NCBI RefSeq assembly: GCF_027925525.1
Contig: NZ_BSDJ01000001.1
Location: forward strand, 62,001-126,000
Length of the DNA stretch: 64,000 nucleotides
Source: Paenibacillus tyrphae
GTDB taxonomy: Bacteria; Bacillota; Bacilli; Paenibacillales; NBRC-103111
Direction of reading: 5' to 3'
Shown here piece after piece: positions 1-8,644 of the stretch. The stretch's first letter is position 1, and each line of letters starts with the position of its first letter. Both the position numbers and the translations under genes were made by a program. The notes beneath the pieces were generated by a model. It was not told the origin of the DNA, did not search any database, and saw only the letters and a list, made by a program, of their open reading frames with translations.

Positions 1-83
1 CATTGATTAGGCAAGTAGCCGCGCGCATCGTATCCCTTTTAAGATAAAGACAGATCGACAATACACAAGAAAGGGTGGTCCTT

Positions 84-1046
84 TTGAAACAAACCGCGGC
101 AGCGGTCCCTGAGGATCGTCCGGCAGCGAAGCCGGGGAAGACGAAGGTCGCGGCCTGGCTCAAGCAATGGGATTTGCAGCTTATGGTGCTGCCCGCGCTC
201 GTCTTGATTTTGATTTTCAGCTATTTCCCGATGTACGGCGTGATCATCGCATTTCAGGATTACTCGGTGTTTAAAGGATTCGCAGCCAGCCCGTGGGCAG
301 GCTTCAAGCATTTCGTCGATTTCTTCCAAGCGCCCGAGCTTGGGGTCGTGATGCGAAACACCATCGTCATCAGCTTCCTGAAGCTGGCCATCGGCTTTCC
401 GGCACCGATCATTCTCGCGATTCTGCTGAACGAAGTGAAAAATATGTTCTTCAAGCGCGTCGTGCAAACGGTCAGCTACTTGCCGTATTTCCTGTCTTGG
501 GTCATCGTCGCCAACTTCGTGATCTCTCTGCTTTCGACCGATAATGGAAGCGTAAACATTTTTCTCCAGAAGATCGGGGTCATCGACGAACCGATTCCCT
601 ACTTGTCGGTTACGGAATATTTCTGGACCATTCTCGTCACGACGAACGTATGGAAAGAGATTGGCTTTGCCTCTATCGTATACTTGGCTGCAATCGCTTC
701 CATCGACCCTCATCTGTACGAATCCGCCGCCATCGACGGCGCGAGCCGTTTTCGCATGACTTATTTGATAACGTTTCCATGCATTTTGCCGGTCGTAATG
801 ATCTTTTCCATTCTGGCTATCGGCAACTTGCTGAACGCAGGCTTCGAGGACTTGCTGCTGCTGGGCGTCAACCCGGCGCTGCGCGACGTATCGGAGGTTC
901 TGGACACGTACGTGTACCGAATGGGGATTACGTTAAACCGCTATTCGTTCGCGACAGCCGTCGGCTTGTTTAAGGCCATCGTAAGCGTCGGCCTGCTGAC
1001 TCTTGCGAACTATCTCGCGAGACGAACCGGCAATAGCTTGTGGTAA
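84..1046 (+). CDS. Sugar ABC transporter permease, LplB family
   Basis: Inner-membrane permease of a CUT1-type carbohydrate importer. The 320-residue protein starts with a charged N-terminal tail, then about six hydrophobic segments, and carries the EAA loop (ESAAIDGASRFRMTYLITFP) near residue 215-235 that contacts the ATPase. I chose the TTG at 84 because the AAAGGG ribosome site at 70-75 sits 8 bases upstream; the GTG at 75 would overlap that site. It is followed after 13 bases by a second permease and then a binding protein, the normal order for this importer class. No ATPase gene is present; such systems commonly share a housekeeping MsmX-type ATPase (family knowledge). Substrate is not readable from sequence, but oligosaccharides of plant polymers are usual. 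Confidence 0.9.
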   Translation: MKQTAAAVPEDRPAAKPGKTKVAAWLKQWDLQLMVLPALVLILIFSYFPMYGVIIAFQDYSVFKGFAASPWAGFKHFVDFFQAPELGVVMRNTIVISFLKLAIGFPAPIILAILLNEVKNMFFKRVVQTVSYLPYFLSWVIVANFVISLLSTDNGSVNIFLQKIGVIDEPIPYLSVTEYFWTILVTTNVWKEIGFASIVYLAAIASIDPHLYESAAIDGASRFRMTYLITFPCILPVVMIFSILAIGNLLNAGFEDLLLLGVNPALRDVSEVLDTYVYRMGITLNRYSFATAVGLFKAIVSVGLLTLANYLARRTGNSLW

Positions 1047-1059
1047 GGAGGATATATTG

Positions 1060-1947
1060 ATGAAGCTGGCATTGGAAGACCGCGTCTTTAGCATCGTTAT
1101 ACATATTGCGCTGCTCTTTCTGGCCTTCGTAACGTTTTATCCGTTCTGGAACTCCGCGGTCATCTCGTTCAACCTCGGTTCGGACACCAGTCTCGGCGGC
1201 ATCACGTTCTGGCCCAGAGTTTTCACGTTGGAAAATTACCAAGTTGTGCTAAAGGACGTTAAAATATTGAAAGGCTTCGGCATTTCCATCGCCCGTACGC
1301 TCGTCGGCACCTTCCTGACGATTGCGGCGACGTCTATCTTCGCTTACGGCATGTCCCGTAAGGAACTGATCGGCCGGGGCTATTACATGACCTTCTGCAT
1401 TATCACGCTTTATTTCGGCGGCGGTTTGATTCCAACCTACCTGCTGATTCGCGGTCTCGGCCTGTTCGATTCGTTCTGGGTATTCGTCATTCCGTCGATC
1501 ATCAGCGTCTGGAGCATGATCATCTTCCGGACGTTTTTCCGCCAAATTCCGGCCGGCCTCGAAGATGCGGCGCGGATTGACGGCTGCGGCTACTGGGGCA
1601 CGTTCCTGCGCGTCGTGCTGCCGTTGTCCGGCCCGGTCGTCGCCACGCTCTCGCTGTTCACGGCCATCGCCCACTGGAACGACTGGTTCGTCGCTTCCAT
1701 CTATATCAACAATCAGGACTTACTGCCGGTACAGGCGCTGCTGAAGCAGACGCTCGATTCCAATATCGCTTCCGAGCTGACCCAGGACTCGGCGGCCCAA
1801 AGCTTCCTCGCCAAGCGGCAATCCTACACGACCAAGTCGCTGACGATGGCTACCATGATGGTCACGACGGTTCCGATCATTCTCGTCTATCCGTTCTTGC
1901 AGCGGTATTTCGTCAAGGGCGTGCTGGTCGGTTCCCTGAAAGAATAG
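1060..1947 (+). CDS. Sugar ABC transporter permease, YtcP/AraQ family
   Basis: Second permease of the importer, 295 residues, with six predicted membrane segments and an EAA loop (LEDAARIDGCGYWGTF) about residue 165-180. The ATG at 1060 follows TAAGGAGG at 1044-1051 with a good spacing, so a 19-codon longer reading from 1003, which would overlap the first permease, is not needed. The gene ends with the VKGVLVGSLKE-type tail characteristic of YtcP relatives. A short hairpin (AAAGCG / CGCTTT, 1963-1977) lies between this gene and the binding protein, a position where messenger processing or stability elements are often found. It must pair with the preceding permease to form the channel. Confidence 0.9.
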   Translation: MKLALEDRVFSIVIHIALLFLAFVTFYPFWNSAVISFNLGSDTSLGGITFWPRVFTLENYQVVLKDVKILKGFGISIARTLVGTFLTIAATSIFAYGMSRKELIGRGYYMTFCIITLYFGGGLIPTYLLIRGLGLFDSFWVFVIPSIISVWSMIIFRTFFRQIPAGLEDAARIDGCGYWGTFLRVVLPLSGPVVATLSLFTAIAHWNDWFVASIYINNQDLLPVQALLKQTLDSNIASELTQDSAAQSFLAKRQSYTTKSLTMATMMVTTVPIILVYPFLQRYFVKGVLVGSLKE

Positions 1948-2015
1948 TCCGGGCTTCAAAGCGCATCGCTTTAAGCATAGCTTGAAATGACAATGGGAAA
2001 GGGGCTATACAGACA

Positions 2016-3683
2016 ATGAACAATTGGGTCAAAAAAGGGATGGGTCCGCTGGCAGCCGTCATGGCGCTGGGGACGGTGATCTCCGGATGCTCCGGCGGGG
2101 GCAGCGCTCCTGCCGACAACAAAGCGGCGGCACCAAATGGGACACAGACACCGGCCGCCTCGTCATCGGAACCGTGGAAAATCGGCAGCGAGCCGATCAG
2201 CTTCACGCTCTTCGGCAACTATGGCTGGTACACGATGCCTCCTTGGGGCAAAGACGTATTCTCCAAGCAAGTACAAGAGCAGTACAAAATCAACATTACC
2301 GCCATTAACGCCGGGGGCAACGCGGAAGCCAAGCTGAGCACGATGATCGTGAGCAAGGACTTGCCTGATGTCATCTGGGGCGACCGCGACAAGTTCGAGC
2401 GGCTGCGTGAGAACGGCGTCCTCGTGCCGCTTGACCCGTATCTGGACAAATACCCGAACCTGAAAAAGTGGGCGGGCGACGAAATTCTGAACATGCTGCG
2501 CTCTAAAGACGGCAAGCTGTACATGTTCCCGAACTGGTACACGAACAAGCCGACAGGCAATGCCGGCTATGTCGTCAACAAGAAAATTTACGAAGAGCTC
2601 GGCAAGCCGAAGCTTGAAACGACCGACGACCTGTACAACTATCTGAAGCTCGTTAAGGAGAAATATCCGAACATCATCCCGTTCGATCCGGGCCAGGCCA
2701 AAGAAGGCAAAGGCGTCGATCTGCTGTTCTCCGCCTTCGCCGAGAACAACCCGGCGAGCTACGCGGGAACGCTGCGCGCCGTGCCGAAGGACGGCAAGTT
2801 TACGTCGCTCTTCGCCGATCCGGTGTACAAGGAAGCGATGATCTTCGTCAACAAACTGCACCGCGAGAAGCTGATGACGCAGGATGCGCTGACGCAAACG
2901 GTCGATCAAGTACGTGAGAGGCTCAACACGGGCCGTGTCGCCGTGTATGCGGATATTACCGCCACCGATTATGCTTCCAAAGCAGACGCCGAGCTTTCCA
3001 AGTCCGATCCGAATGCCGGCTACTTCATGATCTGGCCGATCCACAAGCCGGGACTGGACAAGAACAAAATCATGGTGGCCCACTACGACCGTCTGGGCTG
3101 GAACGCCGCCGCGATCACAGCGACGGCCAAGGACCCCGAGAAAATTTTTGCGGTGCTGGACTGGATGACCAGCCCGGACGGCATGCGTCAAATCGTATGG
3201 GGGCCGGAAGGCATGTATTGGAAAGGTCTGGACAGCGAAGGCTTGCCGAACTTGACGGACAAATTTTTCAGCGAGCCTGCGGAGCGCACGAAGAATATGA
3301 ACGCGACGAACGACCTGCAATTCGTCGGCAACTCGACGTACAACGACAAAATCAAAGTGAAGGCCGAGCTCTCCTTGCCGGAAGAGAAGCGTTCCTGGGA
3401 AACAAAATACCAGGACGCCATTACCTGGAAGACGCATATGGACTTGACGGCGATGCGCGGAATCGAGCCGCCGCAGGATAGCCCGGAAGGGATCATTCGC
3501 GAGCGCTGGACCGAACTGTACAAGAAGGTCCGCGCCCAAGCGATTCTAGCCAAAAGCGAGCAAGAAGTGATCGAGATCATCGATAAAGGCGAGAAAGACG
3601 CGCAAACGCTCGGCATCGAGAAGCTTAACGAGTATTTGACAAAACGCTGGAAGGAAAACGAAGAGAAAATGAAGAAGAAGTAG
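2016..3683 (+). CDS. Extracellular sugar-binding lipoprotein (family 1 SBP)
   Basis: Substrate-binding component of the importer, 555 residues, the long form typical of LipO/YtcQ proteins. A lipoprotein signal is visible: charged start, hydrophobic stretch, and the lipobox VISGC about residue 25, then a Gly/Ser/Ala-rich linker and the globular domain. It would be anchored to the outer face of the membrane and deliver sugar to the two permeases encoded just upstream. The ATG at 2016 is preceded by a GGGAAAGGGG stretch. A GC-rich hairpin follows the stop codon (3698-3728), which may lower transcription into the regulatory genes. The ligand is not predictable here. Confidence 0.9.
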   Translation: MNNWVKKGMGPLAAVMALGTVISGCSGGGSAPADNKAAAPNGTQTPAASSSEPWKIGSEPISFTLFGNYGWYTMPPWGKDVFSKQVQEQYKINITAINAGGNAEAKLSTMIVSKDLPDVIWGDRDKFERLRENGVLVPLDPYLDKYPNLKKWAGDEILNMLRSKDGKLYMFPNWYTNKPTGNAGYVVNKKIYEELGKPKLETTDDLYNYLKLVKEKYPNIIPFDPGQAKEGKGVDLLFSAFAENNPASYAGTLRAVPKDGKFTSLFADPVYKEAMIFVNKLHREKLMTQDALTQTVDQVRERLNTGRVAVYADITATDYASKADAELSKSDPNAGYFMIWPIHKPGLDKNKIMVAHYDRLGWNAAAITATAKDPEKIFAVLDWMTSPDGMRQIVWGPEGMYWKGLDSEGLPNLTDKFFSEPAERTKNMNATNDLQFVGNSTYNDKIKVKAELSLPEEKRSWETKYQDAITWKTHMDLTAMRGIEPPQDSPEGIIRERWTELYKKVRAQAILAKSEQEVIEIIDKGEKDAQTLGIEKLNEYLTKRWKENEEKMKKK

Positions 3684-3697
3684 TTCATGCGGACAAG

Positions 3698-3728
3698 GCA
3701 GGGTGCGCTCTCGGCGCACCTGCTTTTC
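3698..3728 (+). terminator. Hairpin between binding protein and response regulator
   Basis: GCAGGGTGCGC pairs with GCGCACCTGC around a TCTCG loop and is followed by a short T run (CTTTTCC). It lies 14 bases after the binding-protein stop and 38 bases before the response-regulator start. It could be a full or partial terminator separating transporter and regulator messages. Confidence 0.55.
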
Positions 3729-3765
3729 CATTTCGTTCGAAGATCCAAGGCAGAGGAGGACCGAC

Positions 3766-4560
3766 ATGTACAAAGTGCTGATCGCAGACGATGAGACGCT
3801 GGATCTGGAAGGAATGAAGACGTTTATTCCCTGGGAGTCGCTCGGGATGGAGATTGTGGGTGCCGTGACGAACGGGTTCTCCGCTTGCGAGCTGATCGAG
3901 ACCCAGAAGATCGATGTGCTGGTCACCGACGTCAATATGCCCAACATGTCCGGACTCGAGCTGGCGAAACGCGTGAAGGAACGGTTCCACGACGTGCGGA
4001 TTGTTTTTGTCAGCGGTTACAGAGATTTTCAATATGTGAAGGAAGCCCTGACCTTGCAAGCTTACAGCTACGTGCTGAAACCGATGAACGAGGCCGAGCT
4101 CATTCAATCGCTTGAGCGTATCCGGCGGGATCTGGACGACGCCCGCAAGCGCGAGCAAGCGGAGCATGAGGTCCGGCAGATGCTGTCGGGTGGCGCAAAG
4201 TCCGCCCCATCTCCAGCTGTGGCCACGGACGGGATGGGCAAAAACGGGAAGCTGATTCAAGAAATTATCGGCATGATGCGCAGCGGACTGGATCAGCCCC
4301 TGACGCTGAAGGAAGTGGCGGATCAATTCTCGTTTTCGCCGAATTACCTCGGGCAAATTTTCAAGGAAGCGACGGGCCAGACGTTCCATGAATACCTGGT
4401 CGCGCTGCGTATGGAAAAAGCCGGGGAGCTGCTGCGCGATCCGAAGCTGCGCATTTATGAGGTGGCTTATCGGGTCGGCTACCGCTATATCCCTTATTTC
4501 AGCAAGCAATTCAAAGAAACGTACCGGATGACTCCGCTGGAATTCCGCAATGGCCAATAG
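3766..4560 (+). CDS. Response regulator, YesN type (receiver + AraC HTH)
   Basis: Cytoplasmic transcription factor of 264 residues. The receiver domain (1-120) shows the acidic pair D8-D9, the phosphoacceptor D55 in VTDVNMPN, and the Lys of VLKPMNE. The last 100 residues form an AraC-type double helix-turn-helix (QPLTLKEVADQFSFSPNYLG, then ..RIYEVAYRVGYRYIPYFSK). I chose ATG 3766 because GAGGAGGA sits at 3753-3760 and MYKVLIADDE is the usual family start. It overlaps the histidine kinase gene by 11 bases, so the two are probably translationally coupled. By family precedent it activates the neighbouring transporter operon in response to extracellular sugar. It is shorter than many YesN proteins (about 370-540 residues), lacking most of the central linker. 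Confidence 0.9.
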   Translation: MYKVLIADDETLDLEGMKTFIPWESLGMEIVGAVTNGFSACELIETQKIDVLVTDVNMPNMSGLELAKRVKERFHDVRIVFVSGYRDFQYVKEALTLQAYSYVLKPMNEAELIQSLERIRRDLDDARKREQAEHEVRQMLSGGAKSAPSPAVATDGMGKNGKLIQEIIGMMRSGLDQPLTLKEVADQFSFSPNYLGQIFKEATGQTFHEYLVALRMEKAGELLRDPKLRIYEVAYRVGYRYIPYFSKQFKETYRMTPLEFRNGQ

Positions 4561-6403
4561 TCGAATCCGGTCGGCCCTCCATCGATCGCGGCGAAACAAC
4601 GCAGCCGCTTCCGAACCGGAACCGCGGTATATGCCCTTCGGGTACAAGCTGATGCTGTCCTATATGCTGCTTACCTTGGTTCACGTGATCTTGTTCGGTT
4701 ATTTGGCCAATTGGATCTTCGTGGATTCGGTCCGCAAGCAGACGAGCGAGAACGTTCAGGCGGCGCTCCGCCAAATGAAGGACAATATCGAATACCGGAT
4801 GAAGGATACGGTTCGTCTGTCGGATATGATCTACTACGACGAGACCGTGGCTTCCCGGCTGAGAAGATTGAACGAAGGCTACTTCGGCTACGAGTCGGTC
4901 ACGCAATATTTGGAGCCCAAGTTCGATAGCGTCATCAAGGCGACGAACCACCGCATCTGGCTTGTCGTTTATTTGCGCAACGAAACGCTGCCTGAAATCT
5001 ACTCATTTTATAACGATTCGGACCCGCTGACTTATGCCGGCAAGAGTTACAACATGCTGTACCTGAAACGGATCGCTGACAACTCGTGGTATAAAGACTT
5101 TCCCCCGGAACGTTACGGAGTAACCATGCAGTGGCAGCAGATCGACCGGGACGCCGAGTTCGGCAATATTTCGCTCCTGCGGCGGCTCGTGGATACGGCT
5201 TCCTTCGGCCGCCAATTGGACTTCGGCTTCATGCGGCTAACGGTCAAGCTGACGGAGATGTTCGAGACCGTCTCTCCGGACTTCGGAGAAGGCACGTCGG
5301 TTCGGATCGAGGACGGGAAAGGGCAGATTTTGTTCGAGCGGGGTGCCTGGACGGCGGGACGGATTGCCCAGGTCGGGGAAAGCAACTACTTGACGATAAC
5401 CGAGCCGTTCCAAGATTTAGACTGGAAGCTTGTAGCCAGCATCCCGAAGGAATGGGTCGAGAAGGATGCGAAGAAAGTGAAGGTGCTGACCGCGGTCATC
5501 GGATCAGCCAGCTTCCTGCTCTTTCTGGGCGTAGGCGGCTTCCTGTCCCGCTATTTCTCCAAGCGGGTGTCGCGCATTGTGAGGGTGCTTGATTCGTTCC
5601 GTCACGGCAGCTTCCATAAGCGGATACGCTTCAAGGGAAAGGACGAGTTCTCGACGATCTCGCAATCCATCAACGCGATGGCGGAGCATATCGACGGGCT
5701 GATTCAACAAGTGTACGTAGCCGGCATCAAGAAGAAAGAAGCCGAGCTGGAATCGCTGCAGGCCCAGATCAACCCGCATTTTCTGTACAATACGCTATCC
5801 TCGATCAGCTTGCTGGCCAAGTTCGGGCAAGTCGAGCAGTTGCACCGGATGGTCAGCAATCTGGCGCTGTTTTACCGGCTTTCGCTCAACGAAGGGCGCA
5901 CCATTATTCCGGTGGCGAACGAGCTGGAGCAAGCCAAAGCGTATCTTGATATTCAAAAGGTGAAGTATACCGACCGTCTGGACGTTTTGTTCGAGATCGA
6001 GCCGGAGCTGCTGCGCTACGAAATGGTCAAGCTGGTGCTGCAGCCATTTTTGGAAAATGTGCTGAAGCATGCCTGGACGGGCGACTGGGTGCATATCCGG
6101 GTTGCCGGCCGCCGGATCGGCGACGATATCGAGTTCCGGATCATCGATGACGGCGTCGGGATGACGCCGGACACGCTGCGGCGCATCTCGCAGTTCGACG
6201 ACGGCGAAGAAGCCGGGTACGGCATCCGCAACGTACACCAACGGATCGAGCTGCATTACGGCAAGCCGTACGGCGTAAGCATCTACAGCAAGCTAGGTGT
6301 GGGGACGTCGGTGACGATCCGGCTGCCGTGCGTGCCGCGGACGGCGCCGTACGTATCCAGCCGGGCGGAGCTGGATGCCGGACGACGTTCGGAGGAGGCG
6401 TGA
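4550..6403 (+). CDS. Sensor histidine kinase, YesM type
   Basis: Membrane kinase of 617 residues partnering the response regulator it overlaps. One membrane segment at about residues 28-52 and a second at about 307-332 enclose an extracellular sensor region of about 250 residues. A HAMP linker follows, then the His_kinase motif AQINPHFLYNTLSSIS with phosphoacceptor His at about 410, and a GHKL ATPase domain with LQPFLENVLKHAW (N box) and DDGVGM (G box). This is the usual YesM order. It probably senses a sugar or a sugar-loaded binding protein at the cell surface. An inverted repeat just beyond the stop serves as terminator. Confidence 0.92.
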   Translation: MANSRIRSALHRSRRNNAAASEPEPRYMPFGYKLMLSYMLLTLVHVILFGYLANWIFVDSVRKQTSENVQAALRQMKDNIEYRMKDTVRLSDMIYYDETVASRLRRLNEGYFGYESVTQYLEPKFDSVIKATNHRIWLVVYLRNETLPEIYSFYNDSDPLTYAGKSYNMLYLKRIADNSWYKDFPPERYGVTMQWQQIDRDAEFGNISLLRRLVDTASFGRQLDFGFMRLTVKLTEMFETVSPDFGEGTSVRIEDGKGQILFERGAWTAGRIAQVGESNYLTITEPFQDLDWKLVASIPKEWVEKDAKKVKVLTAVIGSASFLLFLGVGGFLSRYFSKRVSRIVRVLDSFRHGSFHKRIRFKGKDEFSTISQSINAMAEHIDGLIQQVYVAGIKKKEAELESLQAQINPHFLYNTLSSISLLAKFGQVEQLHRMVSNLALFYRLSLNEGRTIIPVANELEQAKAYLDIQKVKYTDRLDVLFEIEPELLRYEMVKLVLQPFLENVLKHAWTGDWVHIRVAGRRIGDDIEFRIIDDGVGMTPDTLRRISQFDDGEEAGYGIRNVHQRIELHYGKPYGVSIYSKLGVGTSVTIRLPCVPRTAPYVSSRAELDAGRRSEEA

Positions 6404-6412
6404 GGTTCGGCG

Positions 6413-6451
6413 ATTGAAACGAGCTTCCCGTATGGGGAAGCTTATTTCAAT
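6413..6451. terminator. Bidirectional terminator
   Basis: ATTGAAA...TTTCAAT arms enclose an inner GCTTCCC-GTAT-GGGGAAGC stem. It lies after the histidine kinase stop on the plus strand and overlaps the last codons of the convergent AbrB-like gene on the minus strand, so it can terminate both. Confidence 0.7.
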
Positions 6452-6852
6452 TGCTTGAGCAATTGGCTGACCCTGCCCTGCGATATGCCAATCAGGTTAC
6501 CCCATTCCGTTTGCGAAGCAGATGGATACTGCTCCTTTACTTCGGCCAGGCGGAGCATCGTATCCTTATTCCGTTTTCGTTTCGCTCCGGTTACCTGTTC
6601 GTTATTCGCGTCCAACTCCTTTAAACAGGCACTACAGATAAAACGTCCACGAAAAAAGACAGGATGCTCGGTGGAGGAGCAAAAGACACATTCCTCCGTT
6701 CGGTACTTCCGGATCAGCACCTGATTTTTTTCGTCGTCAACAAAAAATTCAATGGCATCACCAAATTCTATATTCAACGTTCGTTGCAGTTCAATCGGCA
6801 GATTAATGCGTCCTAGATGATCCAAGTGCCGGACAATGCCCGTTTTTTTCAT
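6442..6852 (-). CDS. AbrB-like regulator with zinc ribbon and C-terminal HTH
   Basis: A 136-residue DNA-binding protein. Residues 1-50 match the AbrB/SpoVT swapped-hairpin domain (MKKTGIVRHLDHLGRINLPI). It is followed by a four-cysteine pair, CVFC and CSAC, about 55-75, which looks like a zinc ribbon, and then a helix-turn-helix-like tail (TEWGNLIGISQGRVSQLLKQ). AbrB itself is about 95 residues and lacks the cysteines, so this is an extended paralogue. It stands alone between two plus-strand operons. A transition-state or antibiotic-production regulator is a reasonable inference, but its targets are not visible here. Confidence 0.8.
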   Translation of the reverse strand: MKKTGIVRHLDHLGRINLPIELQRTLNIEFGDAIEFFVDDEKNQVLIRKYRTEECVFCSSTEHPVFFRGRFICSACLKELDANNEQVTGAKRKRNKDTMLRLAEVKEQYPSASQTEWGNLIGISQGRVSQLLKQLK

Positions 6853-7033
6853 TTTCCCGAACTCCCGTACCCTAGAATAAGCTTCGTCGTGCGAATCCTC
6901 GCACGCTTTCCATTACATATAACGATCTATCCCGAGCAAATTTGACGAAAAAAATTGCAAAAACAAGAAACTTATTACATAAAATACTCGTTCAAACAAG
7001 TGTATATAAGAGAATGGTGTTGGAGGAATATAC

Positions 7034-7612
7034 ATGGAGCAATGGCTCACATTCTTACGTAATCATTTCCATCACCTGGACAACTCATCTCAAGAATTGA
7101 TCTATCATTCTTTTCGGGAACTGATCTATCACGACATATATTTTTTGTTCAGGGATCATGCCTTAGCCGAAGATGTTGTACAAGAATCATTCTTAAAAGT
7201 GGTAGAGAAAGCGCCAAGGCTGGAAAATACCGTAAATATGAAAGCTTGGCTCAAAAAAGTGGCCCGGAATACCGCATACGATTGTTTTAAAAAAAATAAA
7301 AAATACCGGCATGTATCCGACCTGCAGCTCGTTAAAGACAGTGAATACTTTTTTCCAACCGAAGTACGCACAGTGGCTGCCCAGGTGGAAGAAAAAATTC
7401 GTGACGAAATGCTTCATGAAGCCCTTAATCAATTGAATTTCAAATACAGGCATGTGCTGCTTTTGTTCTATATCGAAGAAAAGTCATACCGTGAGATCGC
7501 CCAAGAATTACAGATATCGGAACAAGCTCTCGCTCAAATCCTAACAAGGGCGCGCAAGAAATTGTTTTATTATTTCTCAAGAAAATGGGTTGATCAAGAT
7601 GAATCATTTTGA
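7034..7612 (+). CDS. ECF RNA polymerase sigma factor
   Basis: A 192-residue group 4 sigma factor. Region 2 is visible at about 25-95 (LAEDVVQESFLKVVEK, then MKAWLKKVARNTAYD) and region 4 at about 130-185 (YRHVLLLFYIEEKSYREIAQ, then an HTH reading SEQALAQILTRARKK). The start follows TGGAGGAA at 7021-7028. The gene overlaps the next one by 14 bases. That gene encodes a membrane protein that is probably its anti-sigma factor. The pair resembles SigV/SigO-like stress modules, but the regulon cannot be named. The 180-base upstream region is AT-rich and likely holds the promoter. Confidence 0.88.
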   Translation: MEQWLTFLRNHFHHLDNSSQELIYHSFRELIYHDIYFLFRDHALAEDVVQESFLKVVEKAPRLENTVNMKAWLKKVARNTAYDCFKKNKKYRHVSDLQLVKDSEYFFPTEVRTVAAQVEEKIRDEMLHEALNQLNFKYRHVLLLFYIEEKSYREIAQELQISEQALAQILTRARKKLFYYFSRKWVDQDESF

Positions 7613-8384
7613 CCATGACGATCACGAGCTGAAGGAATTGTTGAAACGTAACCATGCCCGTGTCGAAATCCCCAATGGCGCGGTTTCCTGGCAGCAAGTA
7701 CAGCACAGGCTAAAAAAGATCGGTCGCCGTAATCTATTCGTCCGACGCATCAAGCTAACGGCTGCGATTATGGCCTGCTCCTTGGTCATCAACTTTTTGA
7801 TGAATGACAATTTTCCTACAACCTACGCAAATATTGCCTCGCTGCTTAAAAAGGTTCAGGGCAATATCATTGAGATTTTTTATGAGGCGCCGCCGGCTCA
7901 GGAATCTACACGCGCTAAAACCACTGCGCCTCCGGAGGAAAAGCTGCCCGCTTCGAATCGCCCTGGCAGCAGCTTCGCTCCCGAGAAGACAAGTTTGGAA
8001 GAAGCAAAAAGTAAGTTGGCCTTCCCTCTCCTGACTCCATCCTATGTACCTGAACAATTCAGGTTAGATGCCGTATTCGTAACAAAGGAATCGGACGGAA
8101 CGTACCATGATGCCTACTTGGAATACCTCGATGAACATGGAGAGCTGTTAAAGATCAGCCAACGAAAAATCGAAGGAAAAACGGGGGCTATCAAAACCGA
8201 TATTCATAGCGATTCAGGCGAATTTATCGACGTTTTTGTGGGAGAACATCCGGCGGTCTTATTCGTGGATCGTAATGGCAGCATAACGAGCTTGGAATGG
8301 CTGACGAAAGACCGCATTAAAATCTATATTTCCGGCCCCATCGCCAAAGAGGACATTTTGAAGATTGGAACATCACTACAGTGA
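7599..8384 (+). CDS. Membrane anti-sigma-like protein (DUF4367-type C terminus)
   Basis: A 261-residue protein with an acidic, His-rich cytoplasmic N terminus (about 1-45), one membrane segment at about 50-68 (IKLTAAIMACSLVINFLMND) and an extracellular part. The C-terminal 130 residues (LLTPSYVPEQFRLDAVFVTK onward) resemble DUF4367 domains found on anti-sigma partners. I chose ATG 7599 over TTG 7590. Overlap with the sigma gene implies translational coupling and a regulatory pairing. No zinc-finger HxxxCxxC motif is seen, so it is not a classical ZAS protein. Its stop codon lies inside the left arm of the palindrome at 8384-8642. Confidence 0.7.
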   Translation: MNHFDHDDHELKELLKRNHARVEIPNGAVSWQQVQHRLKKIGRRNLFVRRIKLTAAIMACSLVINFLMNDNFPTTYANIASLLKKVQGNIIEIFYEAPPAQESTRAKTTAPPEEKLPASNRPGSSFAPEKTSLEEAKSKLAFPLLTPSYVPEQFRLDAVFVTKESDGTYHDAYLEYLDEHGELLKISQRKIEGKTGAIKTDIHSDSGEFIDVFVGEHPAVLFVDRNGSITSLEWLTKDRIKIYISGPIAKEDILKIGTSLQ

Positions 8385-8642
8385 GTAGCGAACAAGGGGA
8401 GCCTCCCCTGAGCTTGTTGAGAAACCCGCTTCGCGTAGAAAACTCTCTGCATACGCCGGTGGGGTATATCCCTCCAGCCGCTCTTGAAACCCGTGAACTT
8501 GATTAGAATTTGCGGTATTTTCACGGGTTTCAAAGGCGGACGTAAACTCTTACGGGATATACCCCACCTCTATTGGGCTGAGTTTTTCTACTTCCAGGGT
8601 TTCACAACACTCTGAAGGGGGAACATACCCCTGTTCGCTGCT
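8384..8642. repeat. 259-base nested imperfect palindrome between convergent genes
   Basis: Five arm pairs nest concentrically: AGTAGCGAACAAGGGG (8384-8399) with 8628-8642; TGAGAAACCC (8418-8427) with 8597-8606; GTAGAAAACTC (8435-8445) with 8580-8591; GGTGGGGTATATCCC (8458-8472) with 8554-8568, perfect over 15 bases; and TGAAACCCGTGAA (8485-8497) with 8520-8533. A local GGGGA/TCCCC hairpin sits inside the left arm (8396-8408). It fills the space between two convergent stop codons. It could be a MITE-like non-autonomous element, a structured RNA, or a very large bidirectional terminator. Confidence 0.85.
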
Positions 8643-8644
8643 TT

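Noticed and set aside
75-83. GTG start for the first permease
   Set aside because: It would overlap the AAAGGG ribosome site that properly serves TTG 84.
2163-3539. Long minus-strand open frame of 458 codons
   Set aside because: It is opposite the sugar-binding lipoprotein, has an Arg/Val-rich composition typical of antisense frames in GC-rich genes, and matches no family.
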